The notes under the pieces are model-generated. The model ran no database searches. It was given only the letters and a program-made list of their open reading frames with translations, and had not been told where the DNA came from. Shown here in pieces: positions 1 to 8,679 of a stretch of DNA of 64,000 nt. Within the stretch, counting starts at the first letter, position 1; each line of letters begins with the position of its first letter. Source of the stretch: Limonium bicolor (lineage: Eukaryota > Streptophyta > Magnoliopsida > Caryophyllales > Plumbaginaceae); contig CM041783.1 of assembly GCA_023374045.1 (NCBI GenBank), positions 126,977,503 through 127,041,502 of the forward strand, written 5' to 3'. A program made the translations under genes and the position numbers.

Positions 1-300
1 ACGTGGGTCGGACGGGCCTTGAAAAACACCGGAAATCCTTCTGGAATGGTCCGACCCAGGGCCGTGAGTCGGACGTGGGTCGGACGGGTAAATTTTTTCC
101 TTCGAAGTTTTTGACTTCGTCCGACCCAGAGGTTGGGTCGGACGTGGGTCGGACATGACCTGGATGACAAATCGAAACTTTCTGGAATGGTCCGACCCAG
201 AGGGTATGGGTCGGACGGAATAGTGCTGGGTCGGACGGGAGTAATTTCAGAGGACGAAACCTACTGGAATGGTCCGACCCAGGGTTGGGTCGGACGGCCA
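1..300 (+). repeat. Inverted-repeat (GTCCGACCC/GGGTCGGAC) array in E1 5' LTR
   Basis: Irregular tandem units pair GTCCGACCC with GGGTCGGAC, so each can form a hairpin. Units are preceded by TTCTGGAA (39-46 and 180-187), which fits the core heat-shock element TTCnnGAA. The array continues left of the window; the full version is at 10533-10957. Confidence 0.8.
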
Positions 301-1995
301 AACACTTACAACAAAAAAAATGTTTTAATTATATGACTATAGTAATCATATATACATATATATATGCCTATATACCTATATGCATATATATGTAGTAATA
401 CACCATTGATGTAGTAATAATGGTAGGAAGTAAGTAATTTTGTAAGAAAACAATTTATGAAGTAATAAAGGAAAGAATGGTTTTATAACCAAGTAAGAAA
501 GTAATGGGTAGTAAGTATACATTGAAAATACCAATGAAGGAGTAAGTAGATCAATAATAGATCATTGATCATACTACTTCATGTATGTATAGGAATCAAA
601 TAGTTGATCTCCAAGGGAACCGGTAGTACGTGTTCGACGGTGAACGGTATGATTTCCTCATGCCCTGTATCCTAACTTGGTTACCCCGATTTGTGTGCTT
701 ATGTGATCACCAACAAGATAAATGCATGAATCGGATTTATATTGCACTTATATGTGTTTGAACTATATTGTTCTTGTTTATGCTCTTGAACATTTAGTTT
801 GTATAATTCATGAAATGTATGAATGAAATGAAGTGTATGTGTAAGTATGAGTACTTGTGTATGTATGTATGTATGGAAGTAAGTATGGACTTCTACTAAT
901 TCCTAACAACCTAACTCCTAACATGAGTAATGAGTAAAATGGAATGAGTAGAAGCCCGATATAGTTTCGGCCACGCGTGAGGATAAGGAACCACAAGAGG
1001 TTGGAACCGAATCCTGGCTATGATCTTTTCCTTGGACCAATTCCCTTTGTATGGGTAGCATCCTGGATTAGTGGGCCACCCTAAAGCCCGGTGGTGGGAA
1101 GTAGTATTCCCTGCCCGGAGGTCATACCGACTTAACTGGAAGTAAAGTATGTAAAAAGTATGTATTGTATTTGTATTGGTCTTGACTATTGTAAGTCATT
1201 GACCCGGAGTAAAAGTATTGAACACCCGATTAACCGGGTGTGTAATAAGGCTAACAAGACCTTGTATGTATTGGAGAATTGTATCTCCGTGATGCGGTGA
1301 GTATGGTAAGTATGAATGAATGACTTGTATTGTATTCCTTGTATGTATTGTATGTATGTATGCTTGGTAAAATGAATGTATTGTATTGTATTGTATTGAA
1401 TAAAGCATGTATGTATGTATGAATGAAACGAACCGCATGTACTCGACCAAATAGTTGGCGTACCCTCGCTAGTACGCGGGGTATGCGGTTATCATATGCA
1501 GCGTAAGCTGACCCCCTAGGGGGAATGTTTTTACTCCACAGGTACCCGCGAGGCGTGAAGGTAAAGTAGGGTCAAGATGTGATTCTTTTTGGAGTAGTAG
1601 TAGAATTGAAACGGTGTACTGAGTTGTACACGGCTAAAGCCTTTTGTGTAGCCGGTGTACCATGTGGTACACCTTTTTGGATATTGAATTCTTCGATTGG
1701 ATGGAAAGGAGTAGTTGTATAAACTCTTCATTTTTGGAAGTAGTCTTGGAATGTAATTTGTATACTTTAGACACTCGGTAATCAAATGTAAGTAAGTATT
1801 CGGTATTGTAAAGTAGTAGTATGTATGTATTCATTCTAATCGTCAGACCGATACGGTAAGTAGTAGTAGCCTTGTTAACCTTGGATGGTTAACGGCATTG
1901 TATCACCCGCCGGGAGTAGGTAAGTATTCCGCTGCGAGTAAGGTAATTATGGGAGGATTAGAGGATAATGAAGGATTAGCGGTTGGGGTGTTACA
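1..1995 (+). repeat. E1 5' LTR (3' half only)
   Basis: Matches 10648-12645 along its whole length with scattered substitutions and single-base indels. It ends TGTTACA at 1989-1995, directly before the primer site. The stretch from about 800 to 1450 is rich in TGTATG/TGAATG runs. No gene lies here; small frames are chance. Confidence 0.92.
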
Positions 1996-2000
1996 AAAAG

Positions 2001-2028
2001 TGGTATCAGAGCGAAGTATCGCTCTGAT
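2001..2028 (+). promoter_or_regulatory. Primer binding site inside a hairpin (E1)
   Basis: TGGTATCAGAGC (2001-2012) lies five bases after the LTR end and complements the 3' end of plant initiator methionine tRNA, the usual primer of many plant Ty3/gypsy and Ty1/copia elements. Most of it (2005-2014) pairs perfectly with 2019-2028 (arms ATCAGAGCGA and TCGCTCTGAT, four-base loop), so the free RNA can hide its own primer site. Confidence 0.88.
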
Positions 2029-2071
2029 GATTAGAATCTTAAGAGTAGTGATTACCGAGTTAGGATTTCAA

Positions 2072-2182
2072 CCGTCTTAAGACGGATATTTAGAAACCTA
2101 ACTAGGAACTACCGTTAGCAATAACGGATACCCTTAACGTCTGCAAAGACGATACCATTGTTTGAATGAAGACCATGAGGTC
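2072..2182 (+). other. Four tetraloop hairpins in the E1 leader
   Basis: Between the primer site and gag are four perfect small stem-loops: CCGTC/GACGG with loop TTAA (2072-2085), CCGTTA/TAACGG with loop GCAA (2112-2127), CGTCT/AGACG with loop GCAA (2138-2151) and GACC/GGTC with loop ATGA (2171-2182). Two loops are GNRA type. The place matches where retroelement packaging signals lie; function is inferred. Confidence 0.55.
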
Positions 2183-2897
2183 ATAGTATCACAACATCTA
2201 ATGTAATCCACACTTGTTCAGATGTCAGGACGAGGTCGAGGCCGACCTAGAGGAGAGACATCTGATGGACCGGGCGCGCAGACGATAGCTGAGATCGTCG
2301 CCGCCACGGTAGCGCAGATGCTACCGCAAGTAATCACGGCTGTACAGCAAACACAGCAAACACGCAGCAGCACAGCAGCAGCAGCAGCCCGACCCACCTC
2401 ATCCCCGAGAAACGAATTGGGTGAAAGCTGTCGCCGACCTTCGACCTGCCTGCATGCTTTAAAGGCGAGAGCGACCCCGCCAACTCGAGGCCTACCTCTC
2501 CGAGATGGAGACGGCCTTCGAGACACTTGAGACTCCCGCTGGAGTTCGAGTGAGGATAGCTGCGTACTACCTCAAAGACGCGGCTATGGACTGGTGGAAG
2601 CTCGTTAAGCCGAGCACATAGCTGACCCTGCTTTCGGATGGGAAGCATTCACCTCTCTCCTCCGATCTAAGTACTACCCCGAGCATGTCAAGACCAAGAA
2701 AAGGCTTGAGCTCGATGCACTAAAAATGACTGAGAAGATGACGGTTGATGAATATTACCGCACCTTCACCTCTCTTCTCCGACTTCTACCCGACCTTGGG
2801 TATACCGGCCAAGTCTTGGTCGACCGCTTCTACGGCGGATTGAGCCATCGACTCCGGTATGGCATGGGCTTCACTCGGTTTACCTCCCTCCCTTCAG

Positions 2898-2984
2898 GTA
2901 AACAAGTTGAACCCTTAAAAAGCCATGAGTAATGTGAATTAGTATTCCCGTATGTAAATGTAACCTAATGCCTAAGTAATTCAG
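2898..2984 (+). other. Intron 1 of E1 gag (87 bp)
   Basis: CAG/GTAAAC donor and AATTCAG/GAGTG acceptor. The same break, with aligned exon edges, is at 47336-47421 in E2. A CTAAT/CTAAG branch-like motif lies 15-25 bases before the acceptor. Homology to the E2 protein stops and resumes at these edges. Confidence 0.75.
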
Positions 2985-3259
2985 GAGTGTTACCACGCTG
3001 CATCTCGAGTTGAGATCACCTGCCAGCTGAGAGATGAGGAACAAGCGCTGAAGCGCAAGGTGAGCGGCAAGGGTAACCCCTCCGAAGAACAAAACCAATC
3101 CAAACCCTGGAAGAAAAGGAAAGGAAGCACTCCCACCAGCAGAAAATACATCCGGAGACGGCGGTGCCCATGCTGAGAAGGGCAAGGCAACTGAGCCTTT
3201 ACAGATTGCCTACACCGCACCAGTGGCAGCGAAGCCACTGAGGTCTCAGCCCTACAGGG

Positions 3260-3351
3260 GTAAGAAACCGAAACCGAATTAGTACACTTATGAAATTGTA
3301 TATGTATGGAGTATTGTAAGTATACCAACCTTGCTAACTTAGAAGCTATAG
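3260..3351 (+). other. Intron 2 of E1 gag (92 bp)
   Basis: Donor G/GTAAG after phase 1 of a codon; acceptor ATAG/G preceded by a plant-like CTAAC branch motif. Removing it joins the Lys-rich linker to the zinc-knuckle exon. It matches 47675-47753 in E2. Confidence 0.75.
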
Positions 3352-3693
3352 GTTCTGGATTTGGCCAAGGAAAGAACCAATCTGATGGCCGCAGCTACAT
3401 CTGCCGTAACTGCAACAAGGATCATCCCGGCACAGATTGCCAAGGAAGGGAGATCCGCTGCTATACCTGCCAGAAACCAGGCACCGTGCCAATGTATGCC
3501 CAAGAACTCTAAGCCCAAGGGCAACTACCAGGGCTACAAGCAGCGTGAGGGCAAGGAGCTGCATCTGGTGATGCTCATGCCCAGCATACCTCACAGGGAC
3601 AGGGATCCCGAGGCCCGCAGAAGGGCGCACCGCAGAGGCAGCCCGCCCTACACATCATTGACCGTGATGGGACCGGGACTAAGTCCGGCCCAG

Positions 3694-3882
3694 GTAACTA
3701 CCGTAACCTTTAATCCTTGAAAAGCATGCCTAAAGTAGTGAAGTAACTGTATGAGTAAATGTATGAATGCGTAAGTACTTGAAGTATGAAATTGAGCATG
3801 AGTAAGTAACGTGGAAGTATGTATTGAGCATGAAATGAATTAGTAAGCCTAGAACTTATTCTAGATGAATTTACCACCTTAG
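3694..3882 (+). other. Intron 3 of E1 (189 bp), gag to AlkB exon
   Basis: Donor CAG/GTAACT after a phase-1 exon end; acceptor CCTTAG/GG. The exon after it starts with two bases completing the split codon and is open to the AlkB stop. It matches 48096-48227 in E2. The same donor can alternatively reach the acceptor at 4764. Confidence 0.75.
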
Positions 3883-4622
3883 GGAAATTCCATATCTGTT
3901 ACCCAATACCTTCAAACTCACCTCATGAAGAGATCGACATCGCCAATCACCACTTCAACAACGAACAGTGTCAGGTCATCCGCCCAGGTATGATCTTATT
4001 AAAAGGATACCTGACACCCGAAGCACAAATTTCAATCATCCGACGATGCAACGAGTTAGGAACGGGTCCAGGAGGATTTTATACACCCGAATTCCCCGGT
4101 GGAGCTACAATGAAGCTGAAAATGATGTGCTTGGGAAAGGACTGGAACCCTTATACCAAGACATACCAAACAACGCGAGCAGGAGACGGAGCAACACCTC
4201 CAGCAATACCCCCAGAATTCCAAACGCTTGTCACACAAGCTGTAGAAATTGCACAACAATGTGAAGATGAACCAATCCCTGCACTTGAAGCAGATCTGTG
4301 TATCGTCAACTTCTATGAGAAAGAAGGACGACTTGGCTTACACCAAGACAAGGACGAGACAACGGAATCTCTTGAACTAGGAGTGCCCGTAGTGTCTTGG
4401 TCCATTGGTGATGACGCCGTATTTTTGTATAGCGAGCGGAAGCGTGTGGACCTCGCAGAAAAATTGGTATTGAGATCAGGAGATGTTCTAATCATGGGTG
4501 GAAAATCAAGGTTGCTGTATCACGGGATCCAGAAGATCAAGTTGAATACGGCACCACCGGCAATAATCAATGCCACACACATGATACCAGGACGCCTGAA
4601 CCTTACCTTTAGAAAGTATTAA
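3883..4622 (+). CDS. AlkB-type 2-oxoglutarate/Fe(II) dioxygenase exon (E1)
   Basis: Predicted oxidative demethylase of nucleic acids (Fe(II), O2, 2-oxoglutarate), fused by splicing to the Gag zinc knuckles. The exon is open from 3883; the first internal Met is at 3990, from which 210 residues follow. Counted from that Met: N107-F-Y109, the iron-binding HxD as H118-Q-D120, the distal His H178 in YHGI, and the 2-oxoglutarate RxNxTxR motif R202-N204-T206-R208. This is a complete AlkB double-stranded beta-helix. By eye it is nearest the plant ALKBH1B/C/D-type proteins (GRLGLHQDKDE, SGDVLIMGG, GRLNLTFR) rather than the m6A erasers ALKBH9/10 or viral AlkB domains. It aligns without gaps with 48335-48967, about 74 percent identical. 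The surrounding gag and pol are full of frameshifts; this exon has none. Substrate is unknown. Confidence 0.92.
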
Positions 4623-4764
4623 TCTTGTAGTAGCATGTAATCCAGTAGTAACGTGTATTAGAGACACAGTATGTATGATGGTTGGTTATTCAATAAAAGC
4701 AGAGTTGGTTATTAAATTCCACTTGCGTTCCACCATCTTTACTTATAATCTCATGAATCAATAG
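4623..4764 (+). promoter_or_regulatory. AlkB 3' UTR with poly(A) signal, then acceptor of the pol exon
   Basis: After the AlkB stop comes a canonical AATAAA at 4692-4697, 70 bases downstream. Then a T-rich stretch leads to an acceptor (CAATAG/G) at 4763-4764. E2 has the same arrangement at 49040-49045 and 49121-49122. This suggests a terminal exon with its own polyadenylation site that can be skipped. Confidence 0.65.
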
Positions 4765-5250
4765 GTTGTGGACTCGGTACCGAAGGTAACCTGAGCATCC
4801 TCACCGAAGAACAAGCCGGCAAGAGCGGCACATTCTAACGGGAACATTCCCAGTAAACGGCATCGAAGCCTCAGTATTATTCGACTCCGGCGCCTCTCAC
4901 ACCTTCATATCGCCATCTCTTGCGAAGAAGTTGGGGCTAGATGCGGATGAGCTACCAAATTTCTTGGTTACTCTCCCATCGAAGGAGCGGGTACAATGTA
5001 CCAAGTATTACAAATCAGCCACCATTCAAATCAAAGGTGAAGCGTTTCCCATTTCCTTCATCGAATTCAACGGATTGGGATTCGACTTAATTATTGGAAT
5101 GAACTGGTTGGAGCGGCACAAGGGGAGAATCCTATGCGCCGAGCACCGATTGCTGCTCAAGAGTCCATCTGGGTCACTGTTTCATACCGCCAGAGACCGA
5201 GAGAGCCTTCAACTACAGTCATCTCCGCCATGGCAATGTATCGGGAGCTC
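4765..5250 (+). pseudogene. pol: Aspartic protease region of pol (E1), frameshifted
   Basis: Cleaves Gag-Pol. Opens with two bases that would complete the phase-1 codon left at 3693, then GLGTEG as in E2. The active-site DSGAS begins at 4883, followed by the conserved [14 protein letters not shown] region near 5098. Frames break at about 4835 and again near 5185. E2 keeps the region in one frame (49123-49640). Confidence 0.85.
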
Positions 5251-6270
5251 AGAAAAGGGCATGAAGTGTATTTATGTCACGTGCAAGACCTGGAGAGAGA
5301 TCCAGAGTTCAGTGACGAGGTAGCAGTAGTCTCAGAATTCCCCGATGTATTTCCGAAAGAGCTACCTGGTATGCCACCACAGAGGGCGGTAGAATTTGAA
5401 ATCGATCTTGTACCGGGTACTGGTCCCATCGCTAGGGCACCATACCGTATGGCACCGGCAGAAATGGCAGAACTTAAGGAACAGCTACATGATCTTCTCG
5501 ACAAAGGGTTTATACGCCCGAGCGTATCACCCTGGGGAGCACCGGTCCTCTTCGTGAAGAAGAAGGACGGTAGTCTCCGCCTCTGCATCGACTACCGCGA
5601 ATTGAATGCGGTCACAGTAAAGAACAAGTACCCATTGCCACGCATCGACGACCTGTTCGATCAGTTGAAGGGAGCATCCGTCTTTTCTAAGATTGATCTC
5701 CGATCCGGTTACCACCAAATTGCTATCAAAGAGCAAGACATTCAGAAAACAGCATTCCGAACAAGATATGGCCACTACGAATTCACGGTGATGCCATTCG
5801 GTTTGTCTAATGCACCAGCCAAATTCATGGACCTAATGAATCGGTTATTCAGTGATCAGCTGGACACTTCAGTAGTAGTATTTATTGACGACATCCTTGT
5901 GTATTCGAAGTCACCAGAAGAGCATGAAAACCATTTGAGAAAAGTACTTGAGACACTGCGCGAGAACCAGCTGTATGCGAAGTTCTCCAAATGCGAGTTT
6001 TGGCTAGATCAGGTATCTTTCCTCGGTCATGTCATCTCGAGCGCGGGCATTTCAGTAGATCCATCCAAAATCGAAGCAGTGCGATCATGGCCTAGACCTA
6101 AGACGGTTACCGACATCCGGAGCTTTCTTGGTTTAGCCGGTTATTACCGGAGGTTTGTAAAGGACTTCTCGAAAGTCGCTAAGCCCATGACGGCATTGAT
6201 GAAGAAAGATGCACCCTTTGTATGGACAAAGGAGTGCGAAGTATCCTTTCAGAAATTAAAGACTCATTGA
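5251..6270 (+). pseudogene. pol: Reverse transcriptase (E1)
   Basis: Copies element RNA into DNA. Open over the whole domain in one frame. Visible landmarks are the PYRMAPAEM entry, [19 protein letters not shown], the [13 protein letters not shown] palm motif with its first catalytic Asp, [12 protein letters not shown], and the FIDDILVYS box holding the catalytic Asp pair at about 5881-5910. The thumb runs to the GLAGYYRRF connection. The frame is lost near 6255, at the start of RNase H. FIDD instead of YVDD is usual for plant Ty3/gypsy elements. Confidence 0.93.
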
Positions 6271-6660
6271 CCTCCTCAGCGCCAATTCTCACACTTCCAG
6301 AGGGCACAGAGGGATTTGAGGTGTATTGTGATGCATCGGGCAAGGGCATGGGATGCGTACTCATGCAGCATGGCAAGGTAGTAGCCTATGCTTCTCGCCA
6401 GCTGAAAAAGCATGAGGAGAATTACCCGACACATGATCTAGAGTTAGGAGCCATTGTCTTCGCCTTGAAGATATGGCGACACTATCTCTATGGGTAAGCA
6501 TCACCATCTACTCCGACCACAAAAGTCTACAGTACGTATTCACCCAGAAAGAATTGAACCTAAGGCAGAGGAGGTGGATGGAGTTCCTCTCGGATTACGA
6601 CATCAACCTCCAGTATAAAGAAGGGAAGGCAAACGTAGTAGCCGACGCCCTGAGTCGTCG
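6222..6660 (+). pseudogene. pol: RNase H and tether (E1), frameshifted
   Basis: Removes the RNA strand of the hybrid. [15 protein letters not shown] carries the first catalytic Asp; [21 protein letters not shown] follows with the Glu; then a frameshift near 6495 and IYSDHKSLQYVF with the next Asp; it ends at the ADALSRR motif near 6640-6660. Order and motifs are those of Ty3/gypsy RNase H. Confidence 0.9.
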
Positions 6661-7960
6661 AGCACACTCGCTCCATTCGCTACTCGCTTCTTCTAGCTTG
6701 GTTGACGAGGTGCGAGACGCTCAGTTGAGCGACCCTTACTTCACAGAGATCAGACAGAAAATTACAGATGGTACCTTCGAGCGCCGAAAGTACGACTTCA
6801 AACTGCATGAAGATGGTCTGATCCGTTTGAATGGCAGATTATGCGTCCCCCGAAGCAATGCTGAGCTAAGGGATCGCATTCTGCGAGAGTCACATTGTTC
6901 GACATTGCATGTCCATCCGGGAGCCTCTAAAATGTACAAAGACATGAAGAGGTACTTCTGGTGGTCAGGGATGAAGTCAGACGTGACTGAGTATGTTCTG
7001 AGGTGTCTCACATGCCAGAAGGTGAAGTTCGAGCACCGAAGACCGGGAGGAATGGTGCAATCCATGCCCATTCCGGAGTGGAAATTCCACGACATCTCCA
7101 TGGATTTTGTTGTTGGACTCCCACCTGCTAGGGGAGGACTCAACATGATCTGGGTAGTAGTGATCGCCTCACCAAGGTTGCCCGATTCATACCGATGAAG
7201 GACACCTGGAAGGTGGCGAAGCTCGCAGAGCTATTCGACAAGGAGATCATCCGACACCACGGAGTCCCAAAAACCATTGTATCTGACCGCGACACCAGAT
7301 TTCTTTCGAGATACTGGAGAGCGACACGGGAAGCGCTTGGTACTGAGTTGAAGCTTAGCACCGCCTTCCATCCACAGACCGACGGTCAGACAGAAAGGAC
7401 CATCCAAACACTAGAGGATATGCTAAGGGCATGTGCCTTAGACTTCCAGGGGAGCTGGATTGAGAAGCTTCATCTTATCGAGTTTTCGTATAACAATAGC
7501 TACCATGCTTCGATTAAGATGTCGCCATTCCAAGCTTTGTATGGTAGACCTTGCCGTACCCCGTTGTGTTGGGATGAGTCAAGCGAAGCGGTCATCATAG
7601 GACCGGAGTATTTGGAACAAGTACAAGCTGAGGTACAACAAATCCGAGCCAATATGAAGGCAGCCCAAGATAGACAGAAATCCTATGCGGATGTGCGACG
7701 ACGCGACCTTGAGTTCGCCGTGGGCGACCAAGTGTTCCTGCGTGTCTCACCTATGAAGGGTGTCTTCCGATTTGGCCAGAAGGGCAAACTGAGCCCGAAA
7801 TTTGTAGGCCCGTATGCCATTACCGAGAGGATTGGAGCCGTAGCTTATAGGCTAGCATTGCCTGAAGAATTGGGGCGTGTTCATGATGTCTTTCATGTAT
7901 CACAACTCAAGAAATACATAGCCGATCCCTCTCATGTATTAGAACCCGAACATCTATCCC
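6661..7960 (+). pseudogene. pol: Integrase (E1), one frameshift
   Basis: Inserts the cDNA. The N-terminal zinc finger has the paired His around HCSTLHVHPG (about 6893) and CLTC near 7005. The catalytic core has Asp in SMDFVVGLP (about 7100), Asp in VSDRD (about 7280) and Glu in GQTERT (about 7390). The GPY/F-type region (KFVGPYAI) is near 7800 and HDVFHVSQLKKY near 7885. The frame breaks around 7160-7190, just after the first catalytic Asp. Homology continues without loss of sequence, so this is a small indel. Confidence 0.92.
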
Positions 7961-8141
7961 TAGAGCCGACGATGAGATATGTCGAGACTCCATGCGAATC
8001 CTTGATACGAAGACAAGAGACACTCGCCATAAATCTGTACGAATGGTGAAGGTCTTGTGGTCTAACCACGATGTCGAGGAAGCGACTTGGGAATTAGAGG
8101 ACGCCATGAAGGCGAAGTACCCGAATTTATTTGTAGACTAG
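7961..8141 (+). pseudogene. pol: C-terminal chromodomain (E1), frameshifted
   Basis: After a frameshift near 8010-8030 the sequence reads MVKVLWSNHDVEEATWELED and ends at a stop at 8139-8141. This is the compact chromodomain of plant chromoviruses, thought to direct integration to marked heterochromatin. It fits the nested setting. It identifies E1 as a chromovirus. Confidence 0.85.
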
Positions 8142-8679
8142 ATGTCTAGTATCCGTATAGCACGGAGGGTACGGGGCGTACCCCTTTTAAGGGGGGTAGA
8201 GCCTTTTTGCTTTTGCATTGCTTCGGGTTAGCATTGCGTAGTATGTATGTATTGTAATTGTATTTTGTTGGCACATGTAGTGCTAATTGTATGTATTGGC
8301 ACAAAGTAGTGCTAGTAGTATTTGGTATGTAGTACGATGTGTATGGTATGTATGTAATGAGTAATGCATGGTTTGTACGGTATATGACACGAATGACATT
8401 GTGAAGTATTTCGAATGTATTGTGGAATGTATGAATTGGATGGAGCACTGTGTATGGTATTTGAGTGAAGTATTGTGTATGGATTGAGTATTGCGTATGG
8501 TATTTGAACTAAGTATGTGGCATGGTATGTGAATTGCGTATGCTGGTAGTGTAAGAATTTGCGAACACCTTGTACGGTGGTAGTAGAATGTATTGTGGCA
8601 ATTGATTGCCAAATGAGTAGAAATGGTAAACGGTAACCTTGAGCAACTTTGAGGGCAAAGTTTCTTAAGGGGGGTAGAT
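8142..8679 (+). promoter_or_regulatory. 3' UTR with duplicated polypurine tract (E1)
   Basis: No gene. The plus-strand primer tract TTAAGGGGGGTAGA abuts the 3' LTR at 8665-8678. An identical 14-base copy is at 8187-8200, near the start of the 3' UTR. Between them is a TGTATG-rich simple-sequence stretch. Confidence 0.85.

Larger units (their letters stand above)
2222..3693 (+). pseudogene. gag: Gag (capsid plus zinc knuckles), frameshifted, two introns (E1)
   Basis: Structural protein forming the particle and binding element RNA. The start at 2222 is chosen because E2 has the same context (TTGTTCAGATGTC) and the same basic N-terminus, SGRGRGRPRG, which resembles an AT-hook. The capsid part includes the WVKAVADLRP and DWWKLV regions and TVDEYYRTF near 2740, typical of retrotransposon Gag. 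A Lys-rich linker follows, then a zinc knuckle (CRNCNKDHPGTDC, spacing CX2CX3HX4C) near 3410. The second knuckle near 3465 is broken by an apparent one-base loss that removes its His and last Cys. Exons are 2222-2897, 2985-3259 and 3352-3693, the last ending in phase 1. Exon 1 has at least four frameshifts (about 2395, 2450, 2482, 2608). Confidence 0.85.

Noticed and set aside
2218..2526. Minus-strand frame opposite gag
   Set aside because: Shadow of the GC-rich gag start; the plus strand matches E2 Gag.
3883..4622. AlkB exon as an accidental host-gene fragment or processed pseudogene
   Set aside because: Same position, length, splice phases and poly(A) signal in two diverged elements, with catalytic residues kept.
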